Positions 25,840 to 35,454 of a stretch of 38,794 nt of DNA are shown here, in pieces. Source of the stretch: Calothrix sp. HK-06 (lineage in GTDB: Bacteria > Cyanobacteriota > Cyanobacteriia > Cyanobacteriales > Nostocaceae); assembly GCF_001904745.1 (NCBI RefSeq), contig NZ_MRCD01000086.1, positions 1 to 38,794 on the forward strand, read 5' to 3'. Position 1 is the stretch's first letter, and the number at the start of each line of letters is the position of its first letter. Below the pieces are notes generated by a model. That model was not told the DNA's origin. It did no database searches and worked only from the letters and a program-made list of their open reading frames with translations. The position numbers and the translations under genes were made by a program.

Positions 25840-26451
25840 TCACAAAACTCCTTTGGAGCTGGGGATAATGCCCGCGCGACGTGGGTCTATTTCAGCGGCC
25901 ATTCGGGTAGCACGCGCAAAAGCTTTAAATGTAGCTTCGATGATATGGTGAGAATTAATACCATCTAATTGACGAATATGCAGTGTTGTAAAGCTATGGT
26001 TGACTAACGCTACAAAGAATTCACGTACTAATTGAGTGTCATATGTACCTACTCGTTGCGTAGGAATTTGTAACCCGTAGCTCAGGTGAGGGCGCCCAGA
26101 AAAGTCGAGAGCAACTTGAACCAAAGCTTCATCAAGGGGTGCAAGAAAATTACCAAAGCGCACAATTCCCTTTCTATCACCCAAAGCTTTATTTAATGCT
26201 TGTCCAAGGGTAATACCAACATCTTCGTTAGTATGATGGTCATCAATATGTAAATCACCTGTCGCGCGCACGTCTAAGTCAATAAGTCCATGCGAAGCAA
26301 TTTGGTGCAGCATATGGTCAAGAAAGGGAATACCAGTGGCAGCGTGACAAACACCAGTACCATCGAGGTTTATAGATACTTCTACATCTGTTTCGCCAGT
26401 GGTGCGGCAAACAGTAGCTGTACGTTGGTTTAAATTTGTGAGGGTTTGCAT
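25840..26451 (-). CDS. hisB: Imidazoleglycerol-phosphate dehydratase
   Basis: 203 residues, monofunctional length. It dehydrates imidazole glycerol phosphate in histidine synthesis. The metal-binding repeats are visible: [13 protein letters not shown] (about 43-55), [15 protein letters not shown] (about 66-80, HHTNE), [13 protein letters not shown] and [16 protein letters not shown]. It is followed upstream by fabI on the same strand after an 88-bp gap filled by tandem repeats. Confidence 0.96.
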   Translation of the reverse strand: MQTLTNLNQRTATVCRTTGETDVEVSINLDGTGVCHAATGIPFLDHMLHQIASHGLIDLDVRATGDLHIDDHHTNEDVGITLGQALNKALGDRKGIVRFGNFLAPLDEALVQVALDFSGRPHLSYGLQIPTQRVGTYDTQLVREFFVALVNHSFTTLHIRQLDGINSHHIIEATFKAFARATRMAAEIDPRRAGIIPSSKGVL

Positions 26452-26454
26452 TCT

Positions 26455-26532
26455 TTAGTTAAAAGTTAGGAGTTATGAGTTAGGAGTTGGGAGCTATTAA
26501 CTCATAACTCTTAACTCTTAACTCATAACTTT
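26455..26532. repeat. Short tandem heptamer-type repeats (AGTTAGG/AGTTATG)
   Basis: Repeats such as AGTTAGGAGTTATGAGTTAGG on one side face AACTCATAACTCTTAACTC on the other, so the array can also fold into a hairpin. This is the short-tandem-repeat type well known in heterocystous cyanobacteria. It lies between hisB and fabI. Confidence 0.7.
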
Positions 26533-26539
26533 AATATTA

Positions 26540-27316
26540 TTACATTCCCATAATTTCATAACCTGCATCGACATACAGGACTTGTCCGGTAATACCGCTT
26601 GATAAGTCGCTGCATAAGAAAGCAGCTGTGTTACCTACTTCTGTTTGTGTGACTGTACGACGTAACGGTGCCACTTGCTCGACGTGGTGAATCATGTCTA
26701 AAATGCCACCAACAGCGCTTGATGCAAGGGTGCGAATGGGACCTGCCGAAATGGCGTTGACGCGAATGTTTTGTTGCCCAAGTTCGCTGGCAAGGTAGCG
26801 AACGCTTGTTTCTAACCCAGCTTTGGCGACACCCATGACATTATAATTGGGAATAGCGCGTACACCTCCTAAATAAGTTAGGGTGACAATGCTCCCACCT
26901 TCTGTCATAAGGGGCTTTGCGGCACCTGCTAACTGAATAAGCGAGTAAGTGCTAATTTCTAAGGCAGTATTGAAACCGGAACGCGAAGTTTGACTGAAGT
27001 CACCGCTTAAATCATCTTTGTTGGCGAAAGCAAGACAGTGGATGAGTATATCCAACTTGTTCCATTTTGAGCTAATCTCAGCAAAAGTCGATTGAATCTC
27101 AGTTTCATTTTGGACGTTACAAGGCAGGAATAAGCTTGGATTAAGTGGTTCAACGAGTTCTTTAACCTTCTTCTCCATTTTGCCTTTGTCGTCGCTAAGG
27201 TACGTAATACCTAGATTGGCACCAGCTTTGTGTAATTGCTGGGCTATACCCCAAGCGATGGAACGGTTATTGGCGATACCTGTAACAAGGGCATTTTTTC
27301 CGGTTAAATCGAGCAT
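26540..27316 (-). CDS. fabI: Enoyl-[acyl-carrier-protein] reductase (NADH)
   Basis: 258 residues. It performs the last reduction of the fatty-acid elongation cycle. GKNALVTGIANNRSIAWGIAQQLH (about 5-28) is the NADH-binding start typical of FabI; the active site is YNVMGVAKAGLE (Tyr about 158, Lys about 165). The C-terminal SGITGQVLYVDAGYEIMGM is characteristic. It is divergent from ntcA, 439 bp away, as also seen in Nostoc-type genomes. Confidence 0.96.
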   Translation of the reverse strand: MLDLTGKNALVTGIANNRSIAWGIAQQLHKAGANLGITYLSDDKGKMEKKVKELVEPLNPSLFLPCNVQNETEIQSTFAEISSKWNKLDILIHCLAFANKDDLSGDFSQTSRSGFNTALEISTYSLIQLAGAAKPLMTEGGSIVTLTYLGGVRAIPNYNVMGVAKAGLETSVRYLASELGQQNIRVNAISAGPIRTLASSAVGGILDMIHHVEQVAPLRRTVTQTEVGNTAAFLCSDLSSGITGQVLYVDAGYEIMGM

Positions 27317-27755
27317 ATATATATTTCAAGACAGACGCATAACTAGGAGCATACTAGAATCTGATGTCTTTTGTACGAGCGTGTTCAAACGCAACAAGAC
27401 TGAACTTCTGATCAAAAGTTTTTGTATAAAGTGAGAGTGTTATTACCAAGGAATAATGTTATTTGTAAGCGTGTTATTACGAATGCCCTAGTTCTTTGTT
27501 AAGATTTTCTGAATTATATGTGAGTAATTTGCTCTTAAATTTCGTATGGGAGTGTTTTTGTAAATAGTTATCAAAAAGTAGTAGCCGAAGTCATCAAAAA
27601 TTATGTATCATACAGGACAAATAACTACGATAAACGTTGATAAAGCGAGGTTGGGTATAGGAAAGTACAAAAAGGTTGACAATGTATTCTTGAATTTTCG
27701 AGTGTATTCTTAGGTAATCTGTTTTTATTTTCTGGCATTGGGTAGGGGAAGGGAG
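27317..27755. promoter_or_regulatory. fabI-ntcA divergent intergenic region (promoter region)
   Basis: 439 bp without a gene. It contains two copies of GTGTTATTAC (27437-27446 and 27471-27480, 34 bp apart), an NtcA-type box at 27655-27668 and, after it, two TATTCT hexamers (27685-27690 and 27705-27710). An AGGGGAAGGGAG ribosome site lies directly before the ntcA ATG. Confidence 0.6.
27655..27668 (+). promoter_or_regulatory. NtcA-binding box upstream of ntcA (autoregulation)
   Basis: GTATAGGAAAGTAC fits GTA-N8-TAC exactly, 87 bp before the ntcA start codon. Known NtcA-activated promoters have such a box about 20-24 nt before TAN3T; here the nearest TATTCT (27685-27690) is 16 nt away and the second 36 nt, so the spacing is not ideal. 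Autoregulation of ntcA is known in Anabaena. Confidence 0.6.
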
Positions 27756-28427
27756 ATGATCGTGACACAAGATAAAGCCCTAGCAAATGTTTTTCGTCAG
27801 ATGGCAACCGGAGCGTTTCCACCTGTTGTGGAAACGTTTGAACGTAATAAAACCATATTTTTTCCCGGTGACCCTGCTGAACGAGTTTATTTTCTTCTTA
27901 AAGGTGCTGTGAAGCTCTCCAGGGTGTACGAAGCAGGAGAAGAAATAACGGTTGCGCTGCTGAGGGAAAATAGCGTTTTTGGCGTTTTGTCCTTACTGAC
28001 TGGAAACAAGTCGGACAGATTTTACCATGCGGTTGCGTTTACCCCTGTGGAATTGCTATCGGCGCCAATCGAGCAAGTCGAACAAGCGTTAAAGGAAAAT
28101 CCCGAATTGTCGATGTTAATGCTGCGCGGACTCTCCTCGCGGATATTGCAAACGGAGATGATGATTGAAACGCTCGCGCACCGTGACATGGGTTCGAGGT
28201 TAGTGAGCTTTCTACTTATTCTCTGTCGAGATTTTGGAGTTCCTTGTGCTGATGGCATCACAATTGATTTGAAGTTATCGCATCAAGCTATTGCTGAAGC
28301 TATTGGCTCGACTCGTGTAACCGTTACTAGGTTATTGGGCGATCTACGCGAGAAAAAGATGATTTCAATCCACAAGAAAAAAATCACTGTCCATAAACCT
28401 GTAACTCTGAGTCGTCAGTTCACTTAA
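27756..28427 (+). CDS. ntcA: Global nitrogen regulator NtcA (CRP family)
   Basis: 223 residues from the ATG at 27756 ([16 protein letters not shown]), the usual NtcA start; six further upstream codons are open but lack support. The cyclic-nucleotide-like effector domain (about 25-120, including [20 protein letters not shown] and [21 protein letters not shown]) binds 2-oxoglutarate. A long dimer helix follows, then the helix-turn-helix [21 protein letters not shown] (about 170-190). It activates or represses nitrogen-assimilation and, in heterocyst formers, differentiation genes. The sequence is that of a typical filamentous-cyanobacterial NtcA. Confidence 0.98.
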
Positions 28428-28817
28428 AACTTAGTGGAGGAATATTTCGGTGGCATAGAACTTATGTAGTCTATTGCTCAACACGTGTAATTAGTACTAC
28501 TGCTATACCAATAGCTCCAAGTGCGGAACGCCGTACTCTATTATTGCTCGCGCTTCCACTCACCAAGCGGATCCTGACTAAAATAATAATGGCAGGACTA
28601 GCGCGACCAATATTCATAGAGGGACGGCGTAAGCCGCTTTTAACGTGAAGTTGAAATTTACTAGAATTAAATTAGCTTGCAAATTACAAATCGCACGTGC
28701 GATTTGGTGAACTGATAATTGTCACATATTATATTTGGATACAAGTATCTTGAATTTTATATTTAACAAGGCTGTTCGTGGTATTCCCTATTACCAAGAG
28801 GTTACAGTAGCCATTAT
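28428..28817. other. 390-bp intergenic region with a 20-bp perfect palindrome
   Basis: No gene is seen. A short CGGC-GTAA-GCCG stem followed by CTTTT (about 28624-28640) may end ntcA transcription. CAAATCGCACGTGCGATTTG at 28687-28706 is a perfect 20-bp palindrome, about 110 bp before the DUF3084 start; it may be an operator or a small repeat. Confidence 0.5.
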
Positions 28818-30308
28818 ATGACCACCGCGTTCATCCTAATTACAGCTATTTTAATTTTGGGAGGCGTTATTGCTACCGTTGGTGACCGAATTGGTACACG
28901 AGTTGGTAAAAAACGACTCTCACTATTTAACCTACGTCCAAAAAATACAGCGGTAGTAGTAACAATACTAACGGGAATTGGCATTTCTGGTTCAACGTTA
29001 GGGATATTATTTCTCGCCGATGATGGATTGCGAAAAGGAGTATTTGAGTTAGAGAATATTCAGAAGGATTTACGACGTAAACGAGAACAGCTAAAAGGCG
29101 CCGAAACTCAAATTAGTCAAGTCACAAACGAACTGGGTCAAGCAAAGCAGCAGCAAGCAGAAGCACAACAGCGTTTAGAAGCGACGAATCAGAACCTGCA
29201 ACAGGCAAACAAAAAACAAAGAGAAACACAAACCCAACTCAACAAAACCCTGAGAGTCCAAGCACAAACTCAAAATCAACTCCAAGGAACGCAAACCCGT
29301 CTGACTAAGGTAGTCGCGCAATACCGACAAGCGATATCACAATTACAAAGCGTCTACGACGAACGTAAAAAGCTTCAGCAAGAAATTAGCTTACAAAAGG
29401 CAGAAAGTCAAAGACTATTTAACGATGCCAAAGCAGCAATTGACGAAGCCAAAAATGCCATTAGTAGACGTGACCGTGAGCTTGCCAAGCGTAAAGATGC
29501 CATTGAGTCACGTGACCGCAAAATTAATAACCTCGATACCGTAATCCAAAAGCGCAACATCGAAATTACAGCACGCGAGCAAATTATTGCCCAACGCGAA
29601 TCACGTCTTAAAGAACTTGAATCGCAGCAAAGTGATTTAGAGCAAGAAGTAGCAAGACTAGAAAAGTACTATCAATCATTCCGCGACTTGCGTTTGGGTA
29701 AATTAGCTTTGGTTCGCGGTCAAGTTATCGCATCAGCAGTAGTTAGCGTGCAACAACCAAGTGCAGCCAAGCAAGCAGTAAGACAACTTTTAGAAGAAGC
29801 TAATCGTAATGCGGTTTCAGAACTGACCGAACCTGGTACAAATCCACCAGCAGACGGTATTTTGCAAATTTCAAAAGAACAAGTACAGCAATTGAGCAAG
29901 CAAATTGAAAATGGACGCGAATATGTAGTGCGCGTGTTTTCGGCAGGTAACTATGTACGAGGAGAAAGACGAATTGAATTTTTCAGTGATGCCACTTTAA
30001 ATCAAATCGTATTTCGAGGGGGAGAGCTTTTGGCAACGACAACTGCTGACCCCAATACAATGACATCTTATCAAATGCGCCAAAGACTCGATTTGTTAAT
30101 TTCCGCTTCGCAATTCCGGGCGCGGAATGCTGGTATATTAAACGATATTCAAATTGATAGTACATTCTTGCGCTTCTTAGCACAGCTACGACAGTACCAG
30201 CAACCTGTTGAAATTCGAGCGATTGCATCTGAAGATACTTATACAGCAGGACCTTTGAGGGTTAAGCTAATAGCAATCCAAAACGGGCAAGTTATTTTTA
30301 GTACTTAA
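28818..30308 (+). CDS. DUF3084 membrane coiled-coil protein (cyanobacterial)
   Basis: 496 residues. Two N-terminal membrane segments (about 3-22 and 46-68, with RIGTRVGKKRLSLFNLRPKNTAV between them, a hallmark of the family) are followed by a coiled coil from about 78 to 290, very rich in Gln, Glu and Lys. A globular C-terminal half (LRLGKLALVRGQVIASAVV..., VRVFSAGNYVRGERRIEFF) follows. Function is unknown; it is conserved in cyanobacteria, in my recollection near ntcA and the YqgF-like gene, as here. Confidence 0.9.
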   Translation: MTTAFILITAILILGGVIATVGDRIGTRVGKKRLSLFNLRPKNTAVVVTILTGIGISGSTLGILFLADDGLRKGVFELENIQKDLRRKREQLKGAETQISQVTNELGQAKQQQAEAQQRLEATNQNLQQANKKQRETQTQLNKTLRVQAQTQNQLQGTQTRLTKVVAQYRQAISQLQSVYDERKKLQQEISLQKAESQRLFNDAKAAIDEAKNAISRRDRELAKRKDAIESRDRKINNLDTVIQKRNIEITAREQIIAQRESRLKELESQQSDLEQEVARLEKYYQSFRDLRLGKLALVRGQVIASAVVSVQQPSAAKQAVRQLLEEANRNAVSELTEPGTNPPADGILQISKEQVQQLSKQIENGREYVVRVFSAGNYVRGERRIEFFSDATLNQIVFRGGELLATTTADPNTMTSYQMRQRLDLLISASQFRARNAGILNDIQIDSTFLRFLAQLRQYQQPVEIRAIASEDTYTAGPLRVKLIAIQNGQVIFST

Positions 30309-30402
30309 TCAGGAGTTAGGAGGTAAGGGTCAGGAGGCGCAAACTTAAAATTATAAATTCTCTATTCTAAATTCTGTATTCTGAATTCTATATTCTGAAG
30401 TT
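30309..30402. repeat. Short tandem repeats (ATTCTGTATTCTGAATTCT type)
   Basis: From about 30350 to 30397 the unit attct-a/g-a/t-a recurs imperfectly, preceded by AGGAGTTAGGAGG. This is another short-tandem-repeat spacer between two co-directional genes. Confidence 0.6.
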
Positions 30403-30819
30403 ATGACACAACCAATGATTCTAGGTTTTGACCCTGGAAAAGATAAATGTGGTGTAGCGGTAATGGGACTAGACCGCCAGTTATACTACCATGAAGTTGT
30501 TCCGGCGCCTTCTGCGATTGTAGAAATCATCCAACTGCGGCAAAAATACCCCATAACATTACTAGTAATGGGCGACCAAACCACCGCCAAACAATGGAAA
30601 AAAAAGTTAAACGACGAATTGACGGAAACAATAAATATTATTTTGGTAGATGAACGTTATACAACTTTAGAAGCGCGTGACCGCTACTGGCAAATGTATC
30701 CACCCCAAGGATTAAATAAACTTTTACCACAAGGTATGCGTCAACCTCCACGACCAATCGACGATATCGTAGCGATTTTGCTCATCGAACGATATTTAAG
30801 CCGATTAACTCATAAATAG
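30403..30819 (+). CDS. YqgF/RuvC-like RNase H-fold nuclease
   Basis: 138 residues. MILGFDPGKDKCGVAVM (about 5-21) carries the first catalytic Asp, LVMGDQTTAK (about 55-64) the Gly-Asp strand and LVDERYTTLEARDRYW (about 86-101) the acidic DER motif; DDIVAILLIERYL carries the last Asp pair. This matches YqgF/RuvX-type nucleases, which process pre-16S rRNA or act as Holliday-junction-like resolvases. It is a shorter, cyanobacterial variant; which of these roles applies is not determinable. Confidence 0.8.
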   Translation: MTQPMILGFDPGKDKCGVAVMGLDRQLYYHEVVPAPSAIVEIIQLRQKYPITLLVMGDQTTAKQWKKKLNDELTETINIILVDERYTTLEARDRYWQMYPPQGLNKLLPQGMRQPPRPIDDIVAILLIERYLSRLTHK

Positions 30820-30893
30820 TGCTGAGTAGAAAGTGCTGAGTGCTGAGTAGAAGAGCTAGAAGAAACATACTCAGCACTCAGCACTCATTACTT
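30820..30893. repeat. GTGCTGAGT repeats forming a hairpin
   Basis: GTGCTGAGTA occurs repeatedly from about 30820 to 30850, and the inverse TACTCAGCACTCAGCACT lies at about 30870-30887. The array lies between the convergent YqgF-like and DUF3146 genes and may serve as terminator for both. Confidence 0.65.
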
Positions 30894-30895
30894 TT

Positions 30896-31159
30896 TCATA
30901 AATCGGCACGAATAGTAAACGCATAATCACCTCCTGGTTCAAGCTGATAGTCTTTTTGCTCTAAAAAGCGACCAAGCGGTTCCTTAATTAATGCTCGACC
31001 TTGAGAAGGTTTAACAGTCAGTTCCCCTTGGCGAAAATGCCATTGGAACTGCCACTCAAATTCGCCCGCGCGCACTTCGCCTTCAAGTAAGCCTTGCTGC
31101 CAAGACTGGCGTATAACCCTAACATGGGCAGTAGTTTCAGGTAGACGTTTGGCACTCAC
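30896..31159 (-). CDS. DUF3146 family protein
   Basis: 87 residues, one small beta-rich domain: TTAHVRVIRQSWQQGLLEGEVRAG, then FEWQFQWHFRQGELTVKPSQGRALIKEPLGRFL and YQLEPGGDYAFTIRADL. It matches the cyanobacteria-specific DUF3146 family of unknown function. Expressed convergently to the YqgF-like gene. The 294 bp upstream, to the PrsW gene, show nothing recognisable. Confidence 0.85.
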   Translation of the reverse strand: MSAKRLPETTAHVRVIRQSWQQGLLEGEVRAGEFEWQFQWHFRQGELTVKPSQGRALIKEPLGRFLEQKDYQLEPGGDYAFTIRADL

Positions 31160-31453
31160 AGCATTAATTAATTAGATTCTTTTACTTAGTTACGTAATTA
31201 TGACCGTACATCGCTGTACATTTAACTAACTTACATCAAATATTGTGATTTGACTTGTACAGTACCTAAGTCGTTTGTCATAAATTTATAAAATAAATAT
31301 AAATGGAACTAGTATTTAGACATAATACTCATGATACATATCAAGCAAAAATGCCTTTAAGTAGTTACGTATTTTTGCGGTTGTAGAAAAATACATAACA
31401 AAGCCATTTTGGGAGTAGCAAGTTCGCTTCTAATCTCCTCAATCTAATATGCT

Positions 31454-32989
31454 ATGACACCGCCAAACATAATCGAACAAGCAAAAAAAGGCGACCCTAA
31501 GGCAATAACGTCACTGTTGAATCGTTCTTTCCAAGCTCATGGCATTAGTGTGGAAGCGCTTCTTCAAGATAATTGCTTACAAGTTTGGCTGAAATCAAAT
31601 CAACCACCCGACCAAACAAGTTCGGTTGCATTTATCCAAAAGGGAATGACGAAATTAGGCGCCAGCGTTATCAAAACAGTTAAAATTTACGCATGGCAAG
31701 GAAGTGAAAATCAACCTTGTTGGAATGCTGAATTTAGTTTAGATAACTTAGATGCGTCTCAACAAGAACAAGAACTTAAGCAGCTTGCGAGTTCTGGAAA
31801 CGTTGAAGCAATAGCAAAAATTTTAAATACTGCTTTTGATAAACAAAATATTAAAACGGCAATAATTACTATTAAAGATAACTGTTTACAAATATTATTA
31901 GAATCTTCTCAAACACCTAATCAATCGTTATCAACAGCTATTCTTCGTAAAGAATTAGTGCGATTAAAAATTCAGTCAATCAAGACAATCAAAGTTTACG
32001 GTAGAGAATTAAAGCAAGAAATACCTGCTTGGTTTCAAGAGTTTAATGTGGGTGAAGGTAAGCTAACACCGATAATACCAACTTCTCAGGCGCCAGCAAA
32101 TCCAGAATTTTTAGCAATGTTGCGAACGTTCAAGTTTGACTCGGTAGTACCATTCAAAGATGTTCTTAGCGGTAAGTTATATAATAGTAATACAGTTAGA
32201 CTACTTTTATTCTTTGGTTTATTTCCTTTAGGGATAAGTTTAATCGCTAGAACATCCGGTCTTGGTTCAATAGCTTTTATATTAGGTATTTATTATTCAT
32301 CTATTTGGGGAGTAGTGCTGTATGATTTGCTCAAGCCAGCAGCATTCTCCTGGGGAAATACGCTGAGATGTAGCTTATTCACAGCGTTCATCGGTATTCC
32401 AATACTCTTATTTTTCCAAAGAGTACCCCCATTTACATTTCTTTACAGTGCAATCAACCAAGAAGCACTCATACCGCAACTAATTGGTTTTATTTTGGGA
32501 GTTGGTGTATTAGAAGAAGCGTGTAAAGCTTTACCAGTTTACTTATTTTTACTACGTCCAGGTAAATTACAAGACCCGTTTACTTCCGCATTTTATGGAG
32601 CAATGTCAGGTTTAGGATTTGCCGTTGCAGAAGGTGTTCAATATTCTTATAAATACGCAATTAGTCTTGCAACAGGGCAAAGCGATTTTGGTTTTTATGT
32701 ACTAATAAATACTATTAGATTCGTATCTTTACCTTTGTATCACGCTATCTGGGCAGGTATATTTGGATATTTTATTGGTTTGGCAGCAATTAACCCGTCC
32801 CGAAAAGGTTCAATATTATTTATCGGTCTAACGATTTCTGCCGTGTTACATGGAAGTTACAATACTTTTTCTAGCGGGCCAATTGGTTTTGGTATTCTTG
32901 GCTTCTCCATTTTACTATTTGTTACATACTTAAATCGCAGTCAACAAATAGTGTCAGAAATGGAGAAAGCTGAACTGGAAGGATTTTAG
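31454..32989 (+). CDS. PrsW-family intramembrane protease with duplicated N-terminal domain
   Basis: 511 residues. The C-terminal two thirds (about 245-500) has around eight membrane helices and the PrsW motifs: LEEACKALPVY (Glu354, Glu355, Lys358), GFAVAEGVQYS (Glu393), YHAIWAGIFGYFIG (His430) and VLHGSYNTF (His about 466). PrsW-type proteases cleave membrane anti-sigma factors. The cytoplasmic N-terminal part is a tandem repeat of about 80 residues: DNCLQVWLKSNQPPDQ (39-54) matches DNCLQILLESSQTPNQ (142-157), and VIKTVKIYAW matches SIKTIKVYGR. The role of this repeat is unknown. No substrate gene is adjacent. Confidence 0.88.
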   Translation: MTPPNIIEQAKKGDPKAITSLLNRSFQAHGISVEALLQDNCLQVWLKSNQPPDQTSSVAFIQKGMTKLGASVIKTVKIYAWQGSENQPCWNAEFSLDNLDASQQEQELKQLASSGNVEAIAKILNTAFDKQNIKTAIITIKDNCLQILLESSQTPNQSLSTAILRKELVRLKIQSIKTIKVYGRELKQEIPAWFQEFNVGEGKLTPIIPTSQAPANPEFLAMLRTFKFDSVVPFKDVLSGKLYNSNTVRLLLFFGLFPLGISLIARTSGLGSIAFILGIYYSSIWGVVLYDLLKPAAFSWGNTLRCSLFTAFIGIPILLFFQRVPPFTFLYSAINQEALIPQLIGFILGVGVLEEACKALPVYLFLLRPGKLQDPFTSAFYGAMSGLGFAVAEGVQYSYKYAISLATGQSDFGFYVLINTIRFVSLPLYHAIWAGIFGYFIGLAAINPSRKGSILFIGLTISAVLHGSYNTFSSGPIGFGILGFSILLFVTYLNRSQQIVSEMEKAELEGF

Positions 32990-33011
32990 CTCACCCCTAC
33001 TATAGCCCTAC

Positions 33012-33075
33012 TGTAAGGGCGGGTTAACACATATCCTACAACTACACTACTAGTATAGTAAAACCCGCCCTTACA
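33012..33075. repeat. MITE-like element with 14-bp inverted ends
   Basis: TGTAAGGGCGGGTT (33012-33025) and AACCCGCCCTTACA (33062-33075) are perfect inverse copies around 36 bp that include ACTAGT. The element fills the gap between the convergent PrsW and pnp genes and could act as a bidirectional terminator. Ends of this type are common in cyanobacterial small mobile repeats. Confidence 0.65.
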
Positions 33076-33085
33076 TTACCCGCGC

Positions 33086-35236
33086 CTACTTAGTAGCAGC
33101 TTCGCGTGCTGCTGCTGCTTGGTCAGGATGAATACCTAAGCGAGTGAGATTGATTCTACCTTTGTTATCAATCTCGCGTACTTTAATAATCACCTCATCA
33201 CCAACAGCTACCTCATCCTCAACTTTGCCAACGCGATAATCAGCAAGCTGGGAAATGTGAATCATGCCTTCTTTACCGGGCAAAAATTCTACAAACGCGC
33301 CAATTGGTATAATTCGAGTTACACGACCTACGTAAACATCACCTTCATTGAGTTTACGTGTCATGCCTTGAACAATATTGCGTGCTTTTTTGGCTTTATT
33401 TTCATCGATAGCGGAAATAGTAACGGTACCATCATCTTCGATATCGATTTTGGCGCCAGTTTCTTCGGTAATGCCTTTAATCGTTTTACCACCAGGTCCA
33501 ATGACCAGACCAATCATGTCTGGGTCAATCTTAATGGTAAGTAAACGTGGGGCAAACGGCGACATTTCCGTGCGTGGCTTATCAATAGCAGCCAGCATTT
33601 TACCGAGAATGTGTAAGCGCGCGTCTTTGGCTTGATGGACAGCTTGAGCAATTACTTCCATCGATAACCCAGAAATTTTCATGTCCATTTGCAGGGCAGT
33701 AATTCCTGAGTCGGTACCAGCGACTTTAAAGTCCATGTCACCCAAAAAATCTTCTATACCTTGGATATCCGTAAGTACACGCACCTCGTCGCCTTCTTTG
33801 ATTAAACCCATCGCGGCGCCGCTAACAGGTTTCGTAATTGGTACACCTGCATCCATTAAGGCTAAGGTAGAACCGCATACCGAACCCATTGAAGTAGAAC
33901 CGTTAGAAGATAAAACCTCAGAAACCACACGAATAACGTAAGGGAATTCGCTTTTAGGTGGTAGTACAGGTAACATAGCTCTTTCAGCTAAAGCACCGTG
34001 TCCAATTTCCCGCCGACCTGGCGCCCGCATGGGTTTGGTTTCTCCAACAGAGAAAGGAGGGAAATTATAATGATGCATGTAGCGTTTTTCTTGGTCTACC
34101 TGCAAATCATCGTTCAAATTTTGAGCATCACCAGGAGTACCAAGAGTACATGCAGACAAAACTTGGGTTAGTCCACGGTTGAATAAACCAGTACCATGAA
34201 CGCGCTTGGGAATAATGCTAGTTTGACAGGAAACAGGACGTACTTCGTCGAGTTTACGACCATCCACACGAACATTATCTTCAATAATTTGAAGCCGCAT
34301 AAAGTGTTTGGTAATTTCTTTGAAAGTATTACCAAGCGCTTTACCATCTGCTATAGCAGCTAAACGTATCGGATCTTCTTCCGACATTTCCTCTATAGCA
34401 TGTTTGATGGCATCCTTGACTTCATCTAAAGCAGCATCGCGTTCAGTTTTAGTAAATTCAAACTGTGCCAAGATTTTTTTGATGTCATTTGTAGCACGTT
34501 CGCGAATAAAGTTCGCTAACGTTTGGTCTACTTCTGGAGGTTCTTCTTGAATTATTTCAATTCCTAGTTCAGCTAATAAATCGCGCTGTGCTTGAATTAA
34601 ATCTTGCACCGCTTCATAGCCAAATTCGATTGCCTCAATAATATCGCGTTCGGGCAGCTGATTGGCGCCAGCTTCTACCATGATTACACCGTCAGGCGAA
34701 CCTGCAACAACTAAATCAAGGTCACCAGCTTCAATTTCTGCATAAGTAGGGTTGATGATAAAATCATCACCTACCAAGCCGACGCGCACGGCTGCCATTG
34801 GGCCATTAAATGGAATTTTTGCTAACAGCGTTGCAATTGAGGCGCCTGTAACTGCCAATACATCAGGTGGTACTAATTCATCCATCGAGAGCGTCAATGC
34901 TACCACTTGCAGGTCATCGCGCAACCAAGATGGAAAAAGAGGACGTAGTGGACGGTCAATTAAACGACTTGTCAGAATAGCTCTTTCTGGTGGTCGTCCT
35001 TCGCGCCGTAACATCCCTCCAGGAATTCTACCTGCTGCATACAGTCTTTCTTCGTAATCTACGGTCAAAGGTAGAAAATCGATGCCTTCTCTGGCTTGCG
35101 AGCGCGTCGCTGTCACTAAAACCGCCGTATCCCCAGATTGTAGCAAAACAGACCCACCAGCCTGGGGAGCAAGCAAGCCGACCTTCAGTCGAATATCCCG
35201 TCCATCAAAGGATATTGACTTCTCAAATTCTCCCAT
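33086..35236 (-). CDS. pnp: Polyribonucleotide nucleotidyltransferase (PNPase)
   Basis: 716 residues. Two RNase PH-type domains: the first about 1-220 ([25 protein letters not shown]), the second about 320-540 ([77 protein letters not shown] with the catalytic acids). Then KH ([23 protein letters not shown], about 567-590) and S1 ([32 protein letters not shown], about 628-660). It degrades RNA 3' to 5' with phosphate and can add tails in cyanobacteria. AAGGA lies 12 bp before the ATG. Confidence 0.98.
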   Translation of the reverse strand: MGEFEKSISFDGRDIRLKVGLLAPQAGGSVLLQSGDTAVLVTATRSQAREGIDFLPLTVDYEERLYAAGRIPGGMLRREGRPPERAILTSRLIDRPLRPLFPSWLRDDLQVVALTLSMDELVPPDVLAVTGASIATLLAKIPFNGPMAAVRVGLVGDDFIINPTYAEIEAGDLDLVVAGSPDGVIMVEAGANQLPERDIIEAIEFGYEAVQDLIQAQRDLLAELGIEIIQEEPPEVDQTLANFIRERATNDIKKILAQFEFTKTERDAALDEVKDAIKHAIEEMSEEDPIRLAAIADGKALGNTFKEITKHFMRLQIIEDNVRVDGRKLDEVRPVSCQTSIIPKRVHGTGLFNRGLTQVLSACTLGTPGDAQNLNDDLQVDQEKRYMHHYNFPPFSVGETKPMRAPGRREIGHGALAERAMLPVLPPKSEFPYVIRVVSEVLSSNGSTSMGSVCGSTLALMDAGVPITKPVSGAAMGLIKEGDEVRVLTDIQGIEDFLGDMDFKVAGTDSGITALQMDMKISGLSMEVIAQAVHQAKDARLHILGKMLAAIDKPRTEMSPFAPRLLTIKIDPDMIGLVIGPGGKTIKGITEETGAKIDIEDDGTVTISAIDENKAKKARNIVQGMTRKLNEGDVYVGRVTRIIPIGAFVEFLPGKEGMIHISQLADYRVGKVEDEVAVGDEVIIKVREIDNKGRINLTRLGIHPDQAAAAREAATK

Positions 35237-35454
35237 TCAGTTTTTTTTCCTTCTACGATCTCTTTTCTCTAGTAAGGCAATCCTAACATTTATGTACTAT
35301 GGCTGGTAGTTATTATAGTTAAGACTTTTGAGTAAATATCTATAACTTTTTCCGCCGTTTGTTAGTTGTTTCAATGTTCAAGCATATTGTAGCCAATTTT
35401 GCTTCTACTTTACATGTAGAATTATTTTGTACCTCACAAAGGTTTTGGGTGCCT

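Noticed and set aside
26455-26532. Possible CRISPR array
   Set aside because: The units are contiguous heptamer-type tandem repeats without spacers of constant length; the same holds at 30309-30402 and 30820-30893.
33257-35309. Several long plus-strand frames opposite pnp
   Set aside because: They are antisense shadows of the strongly conserved pnp coding sequence.
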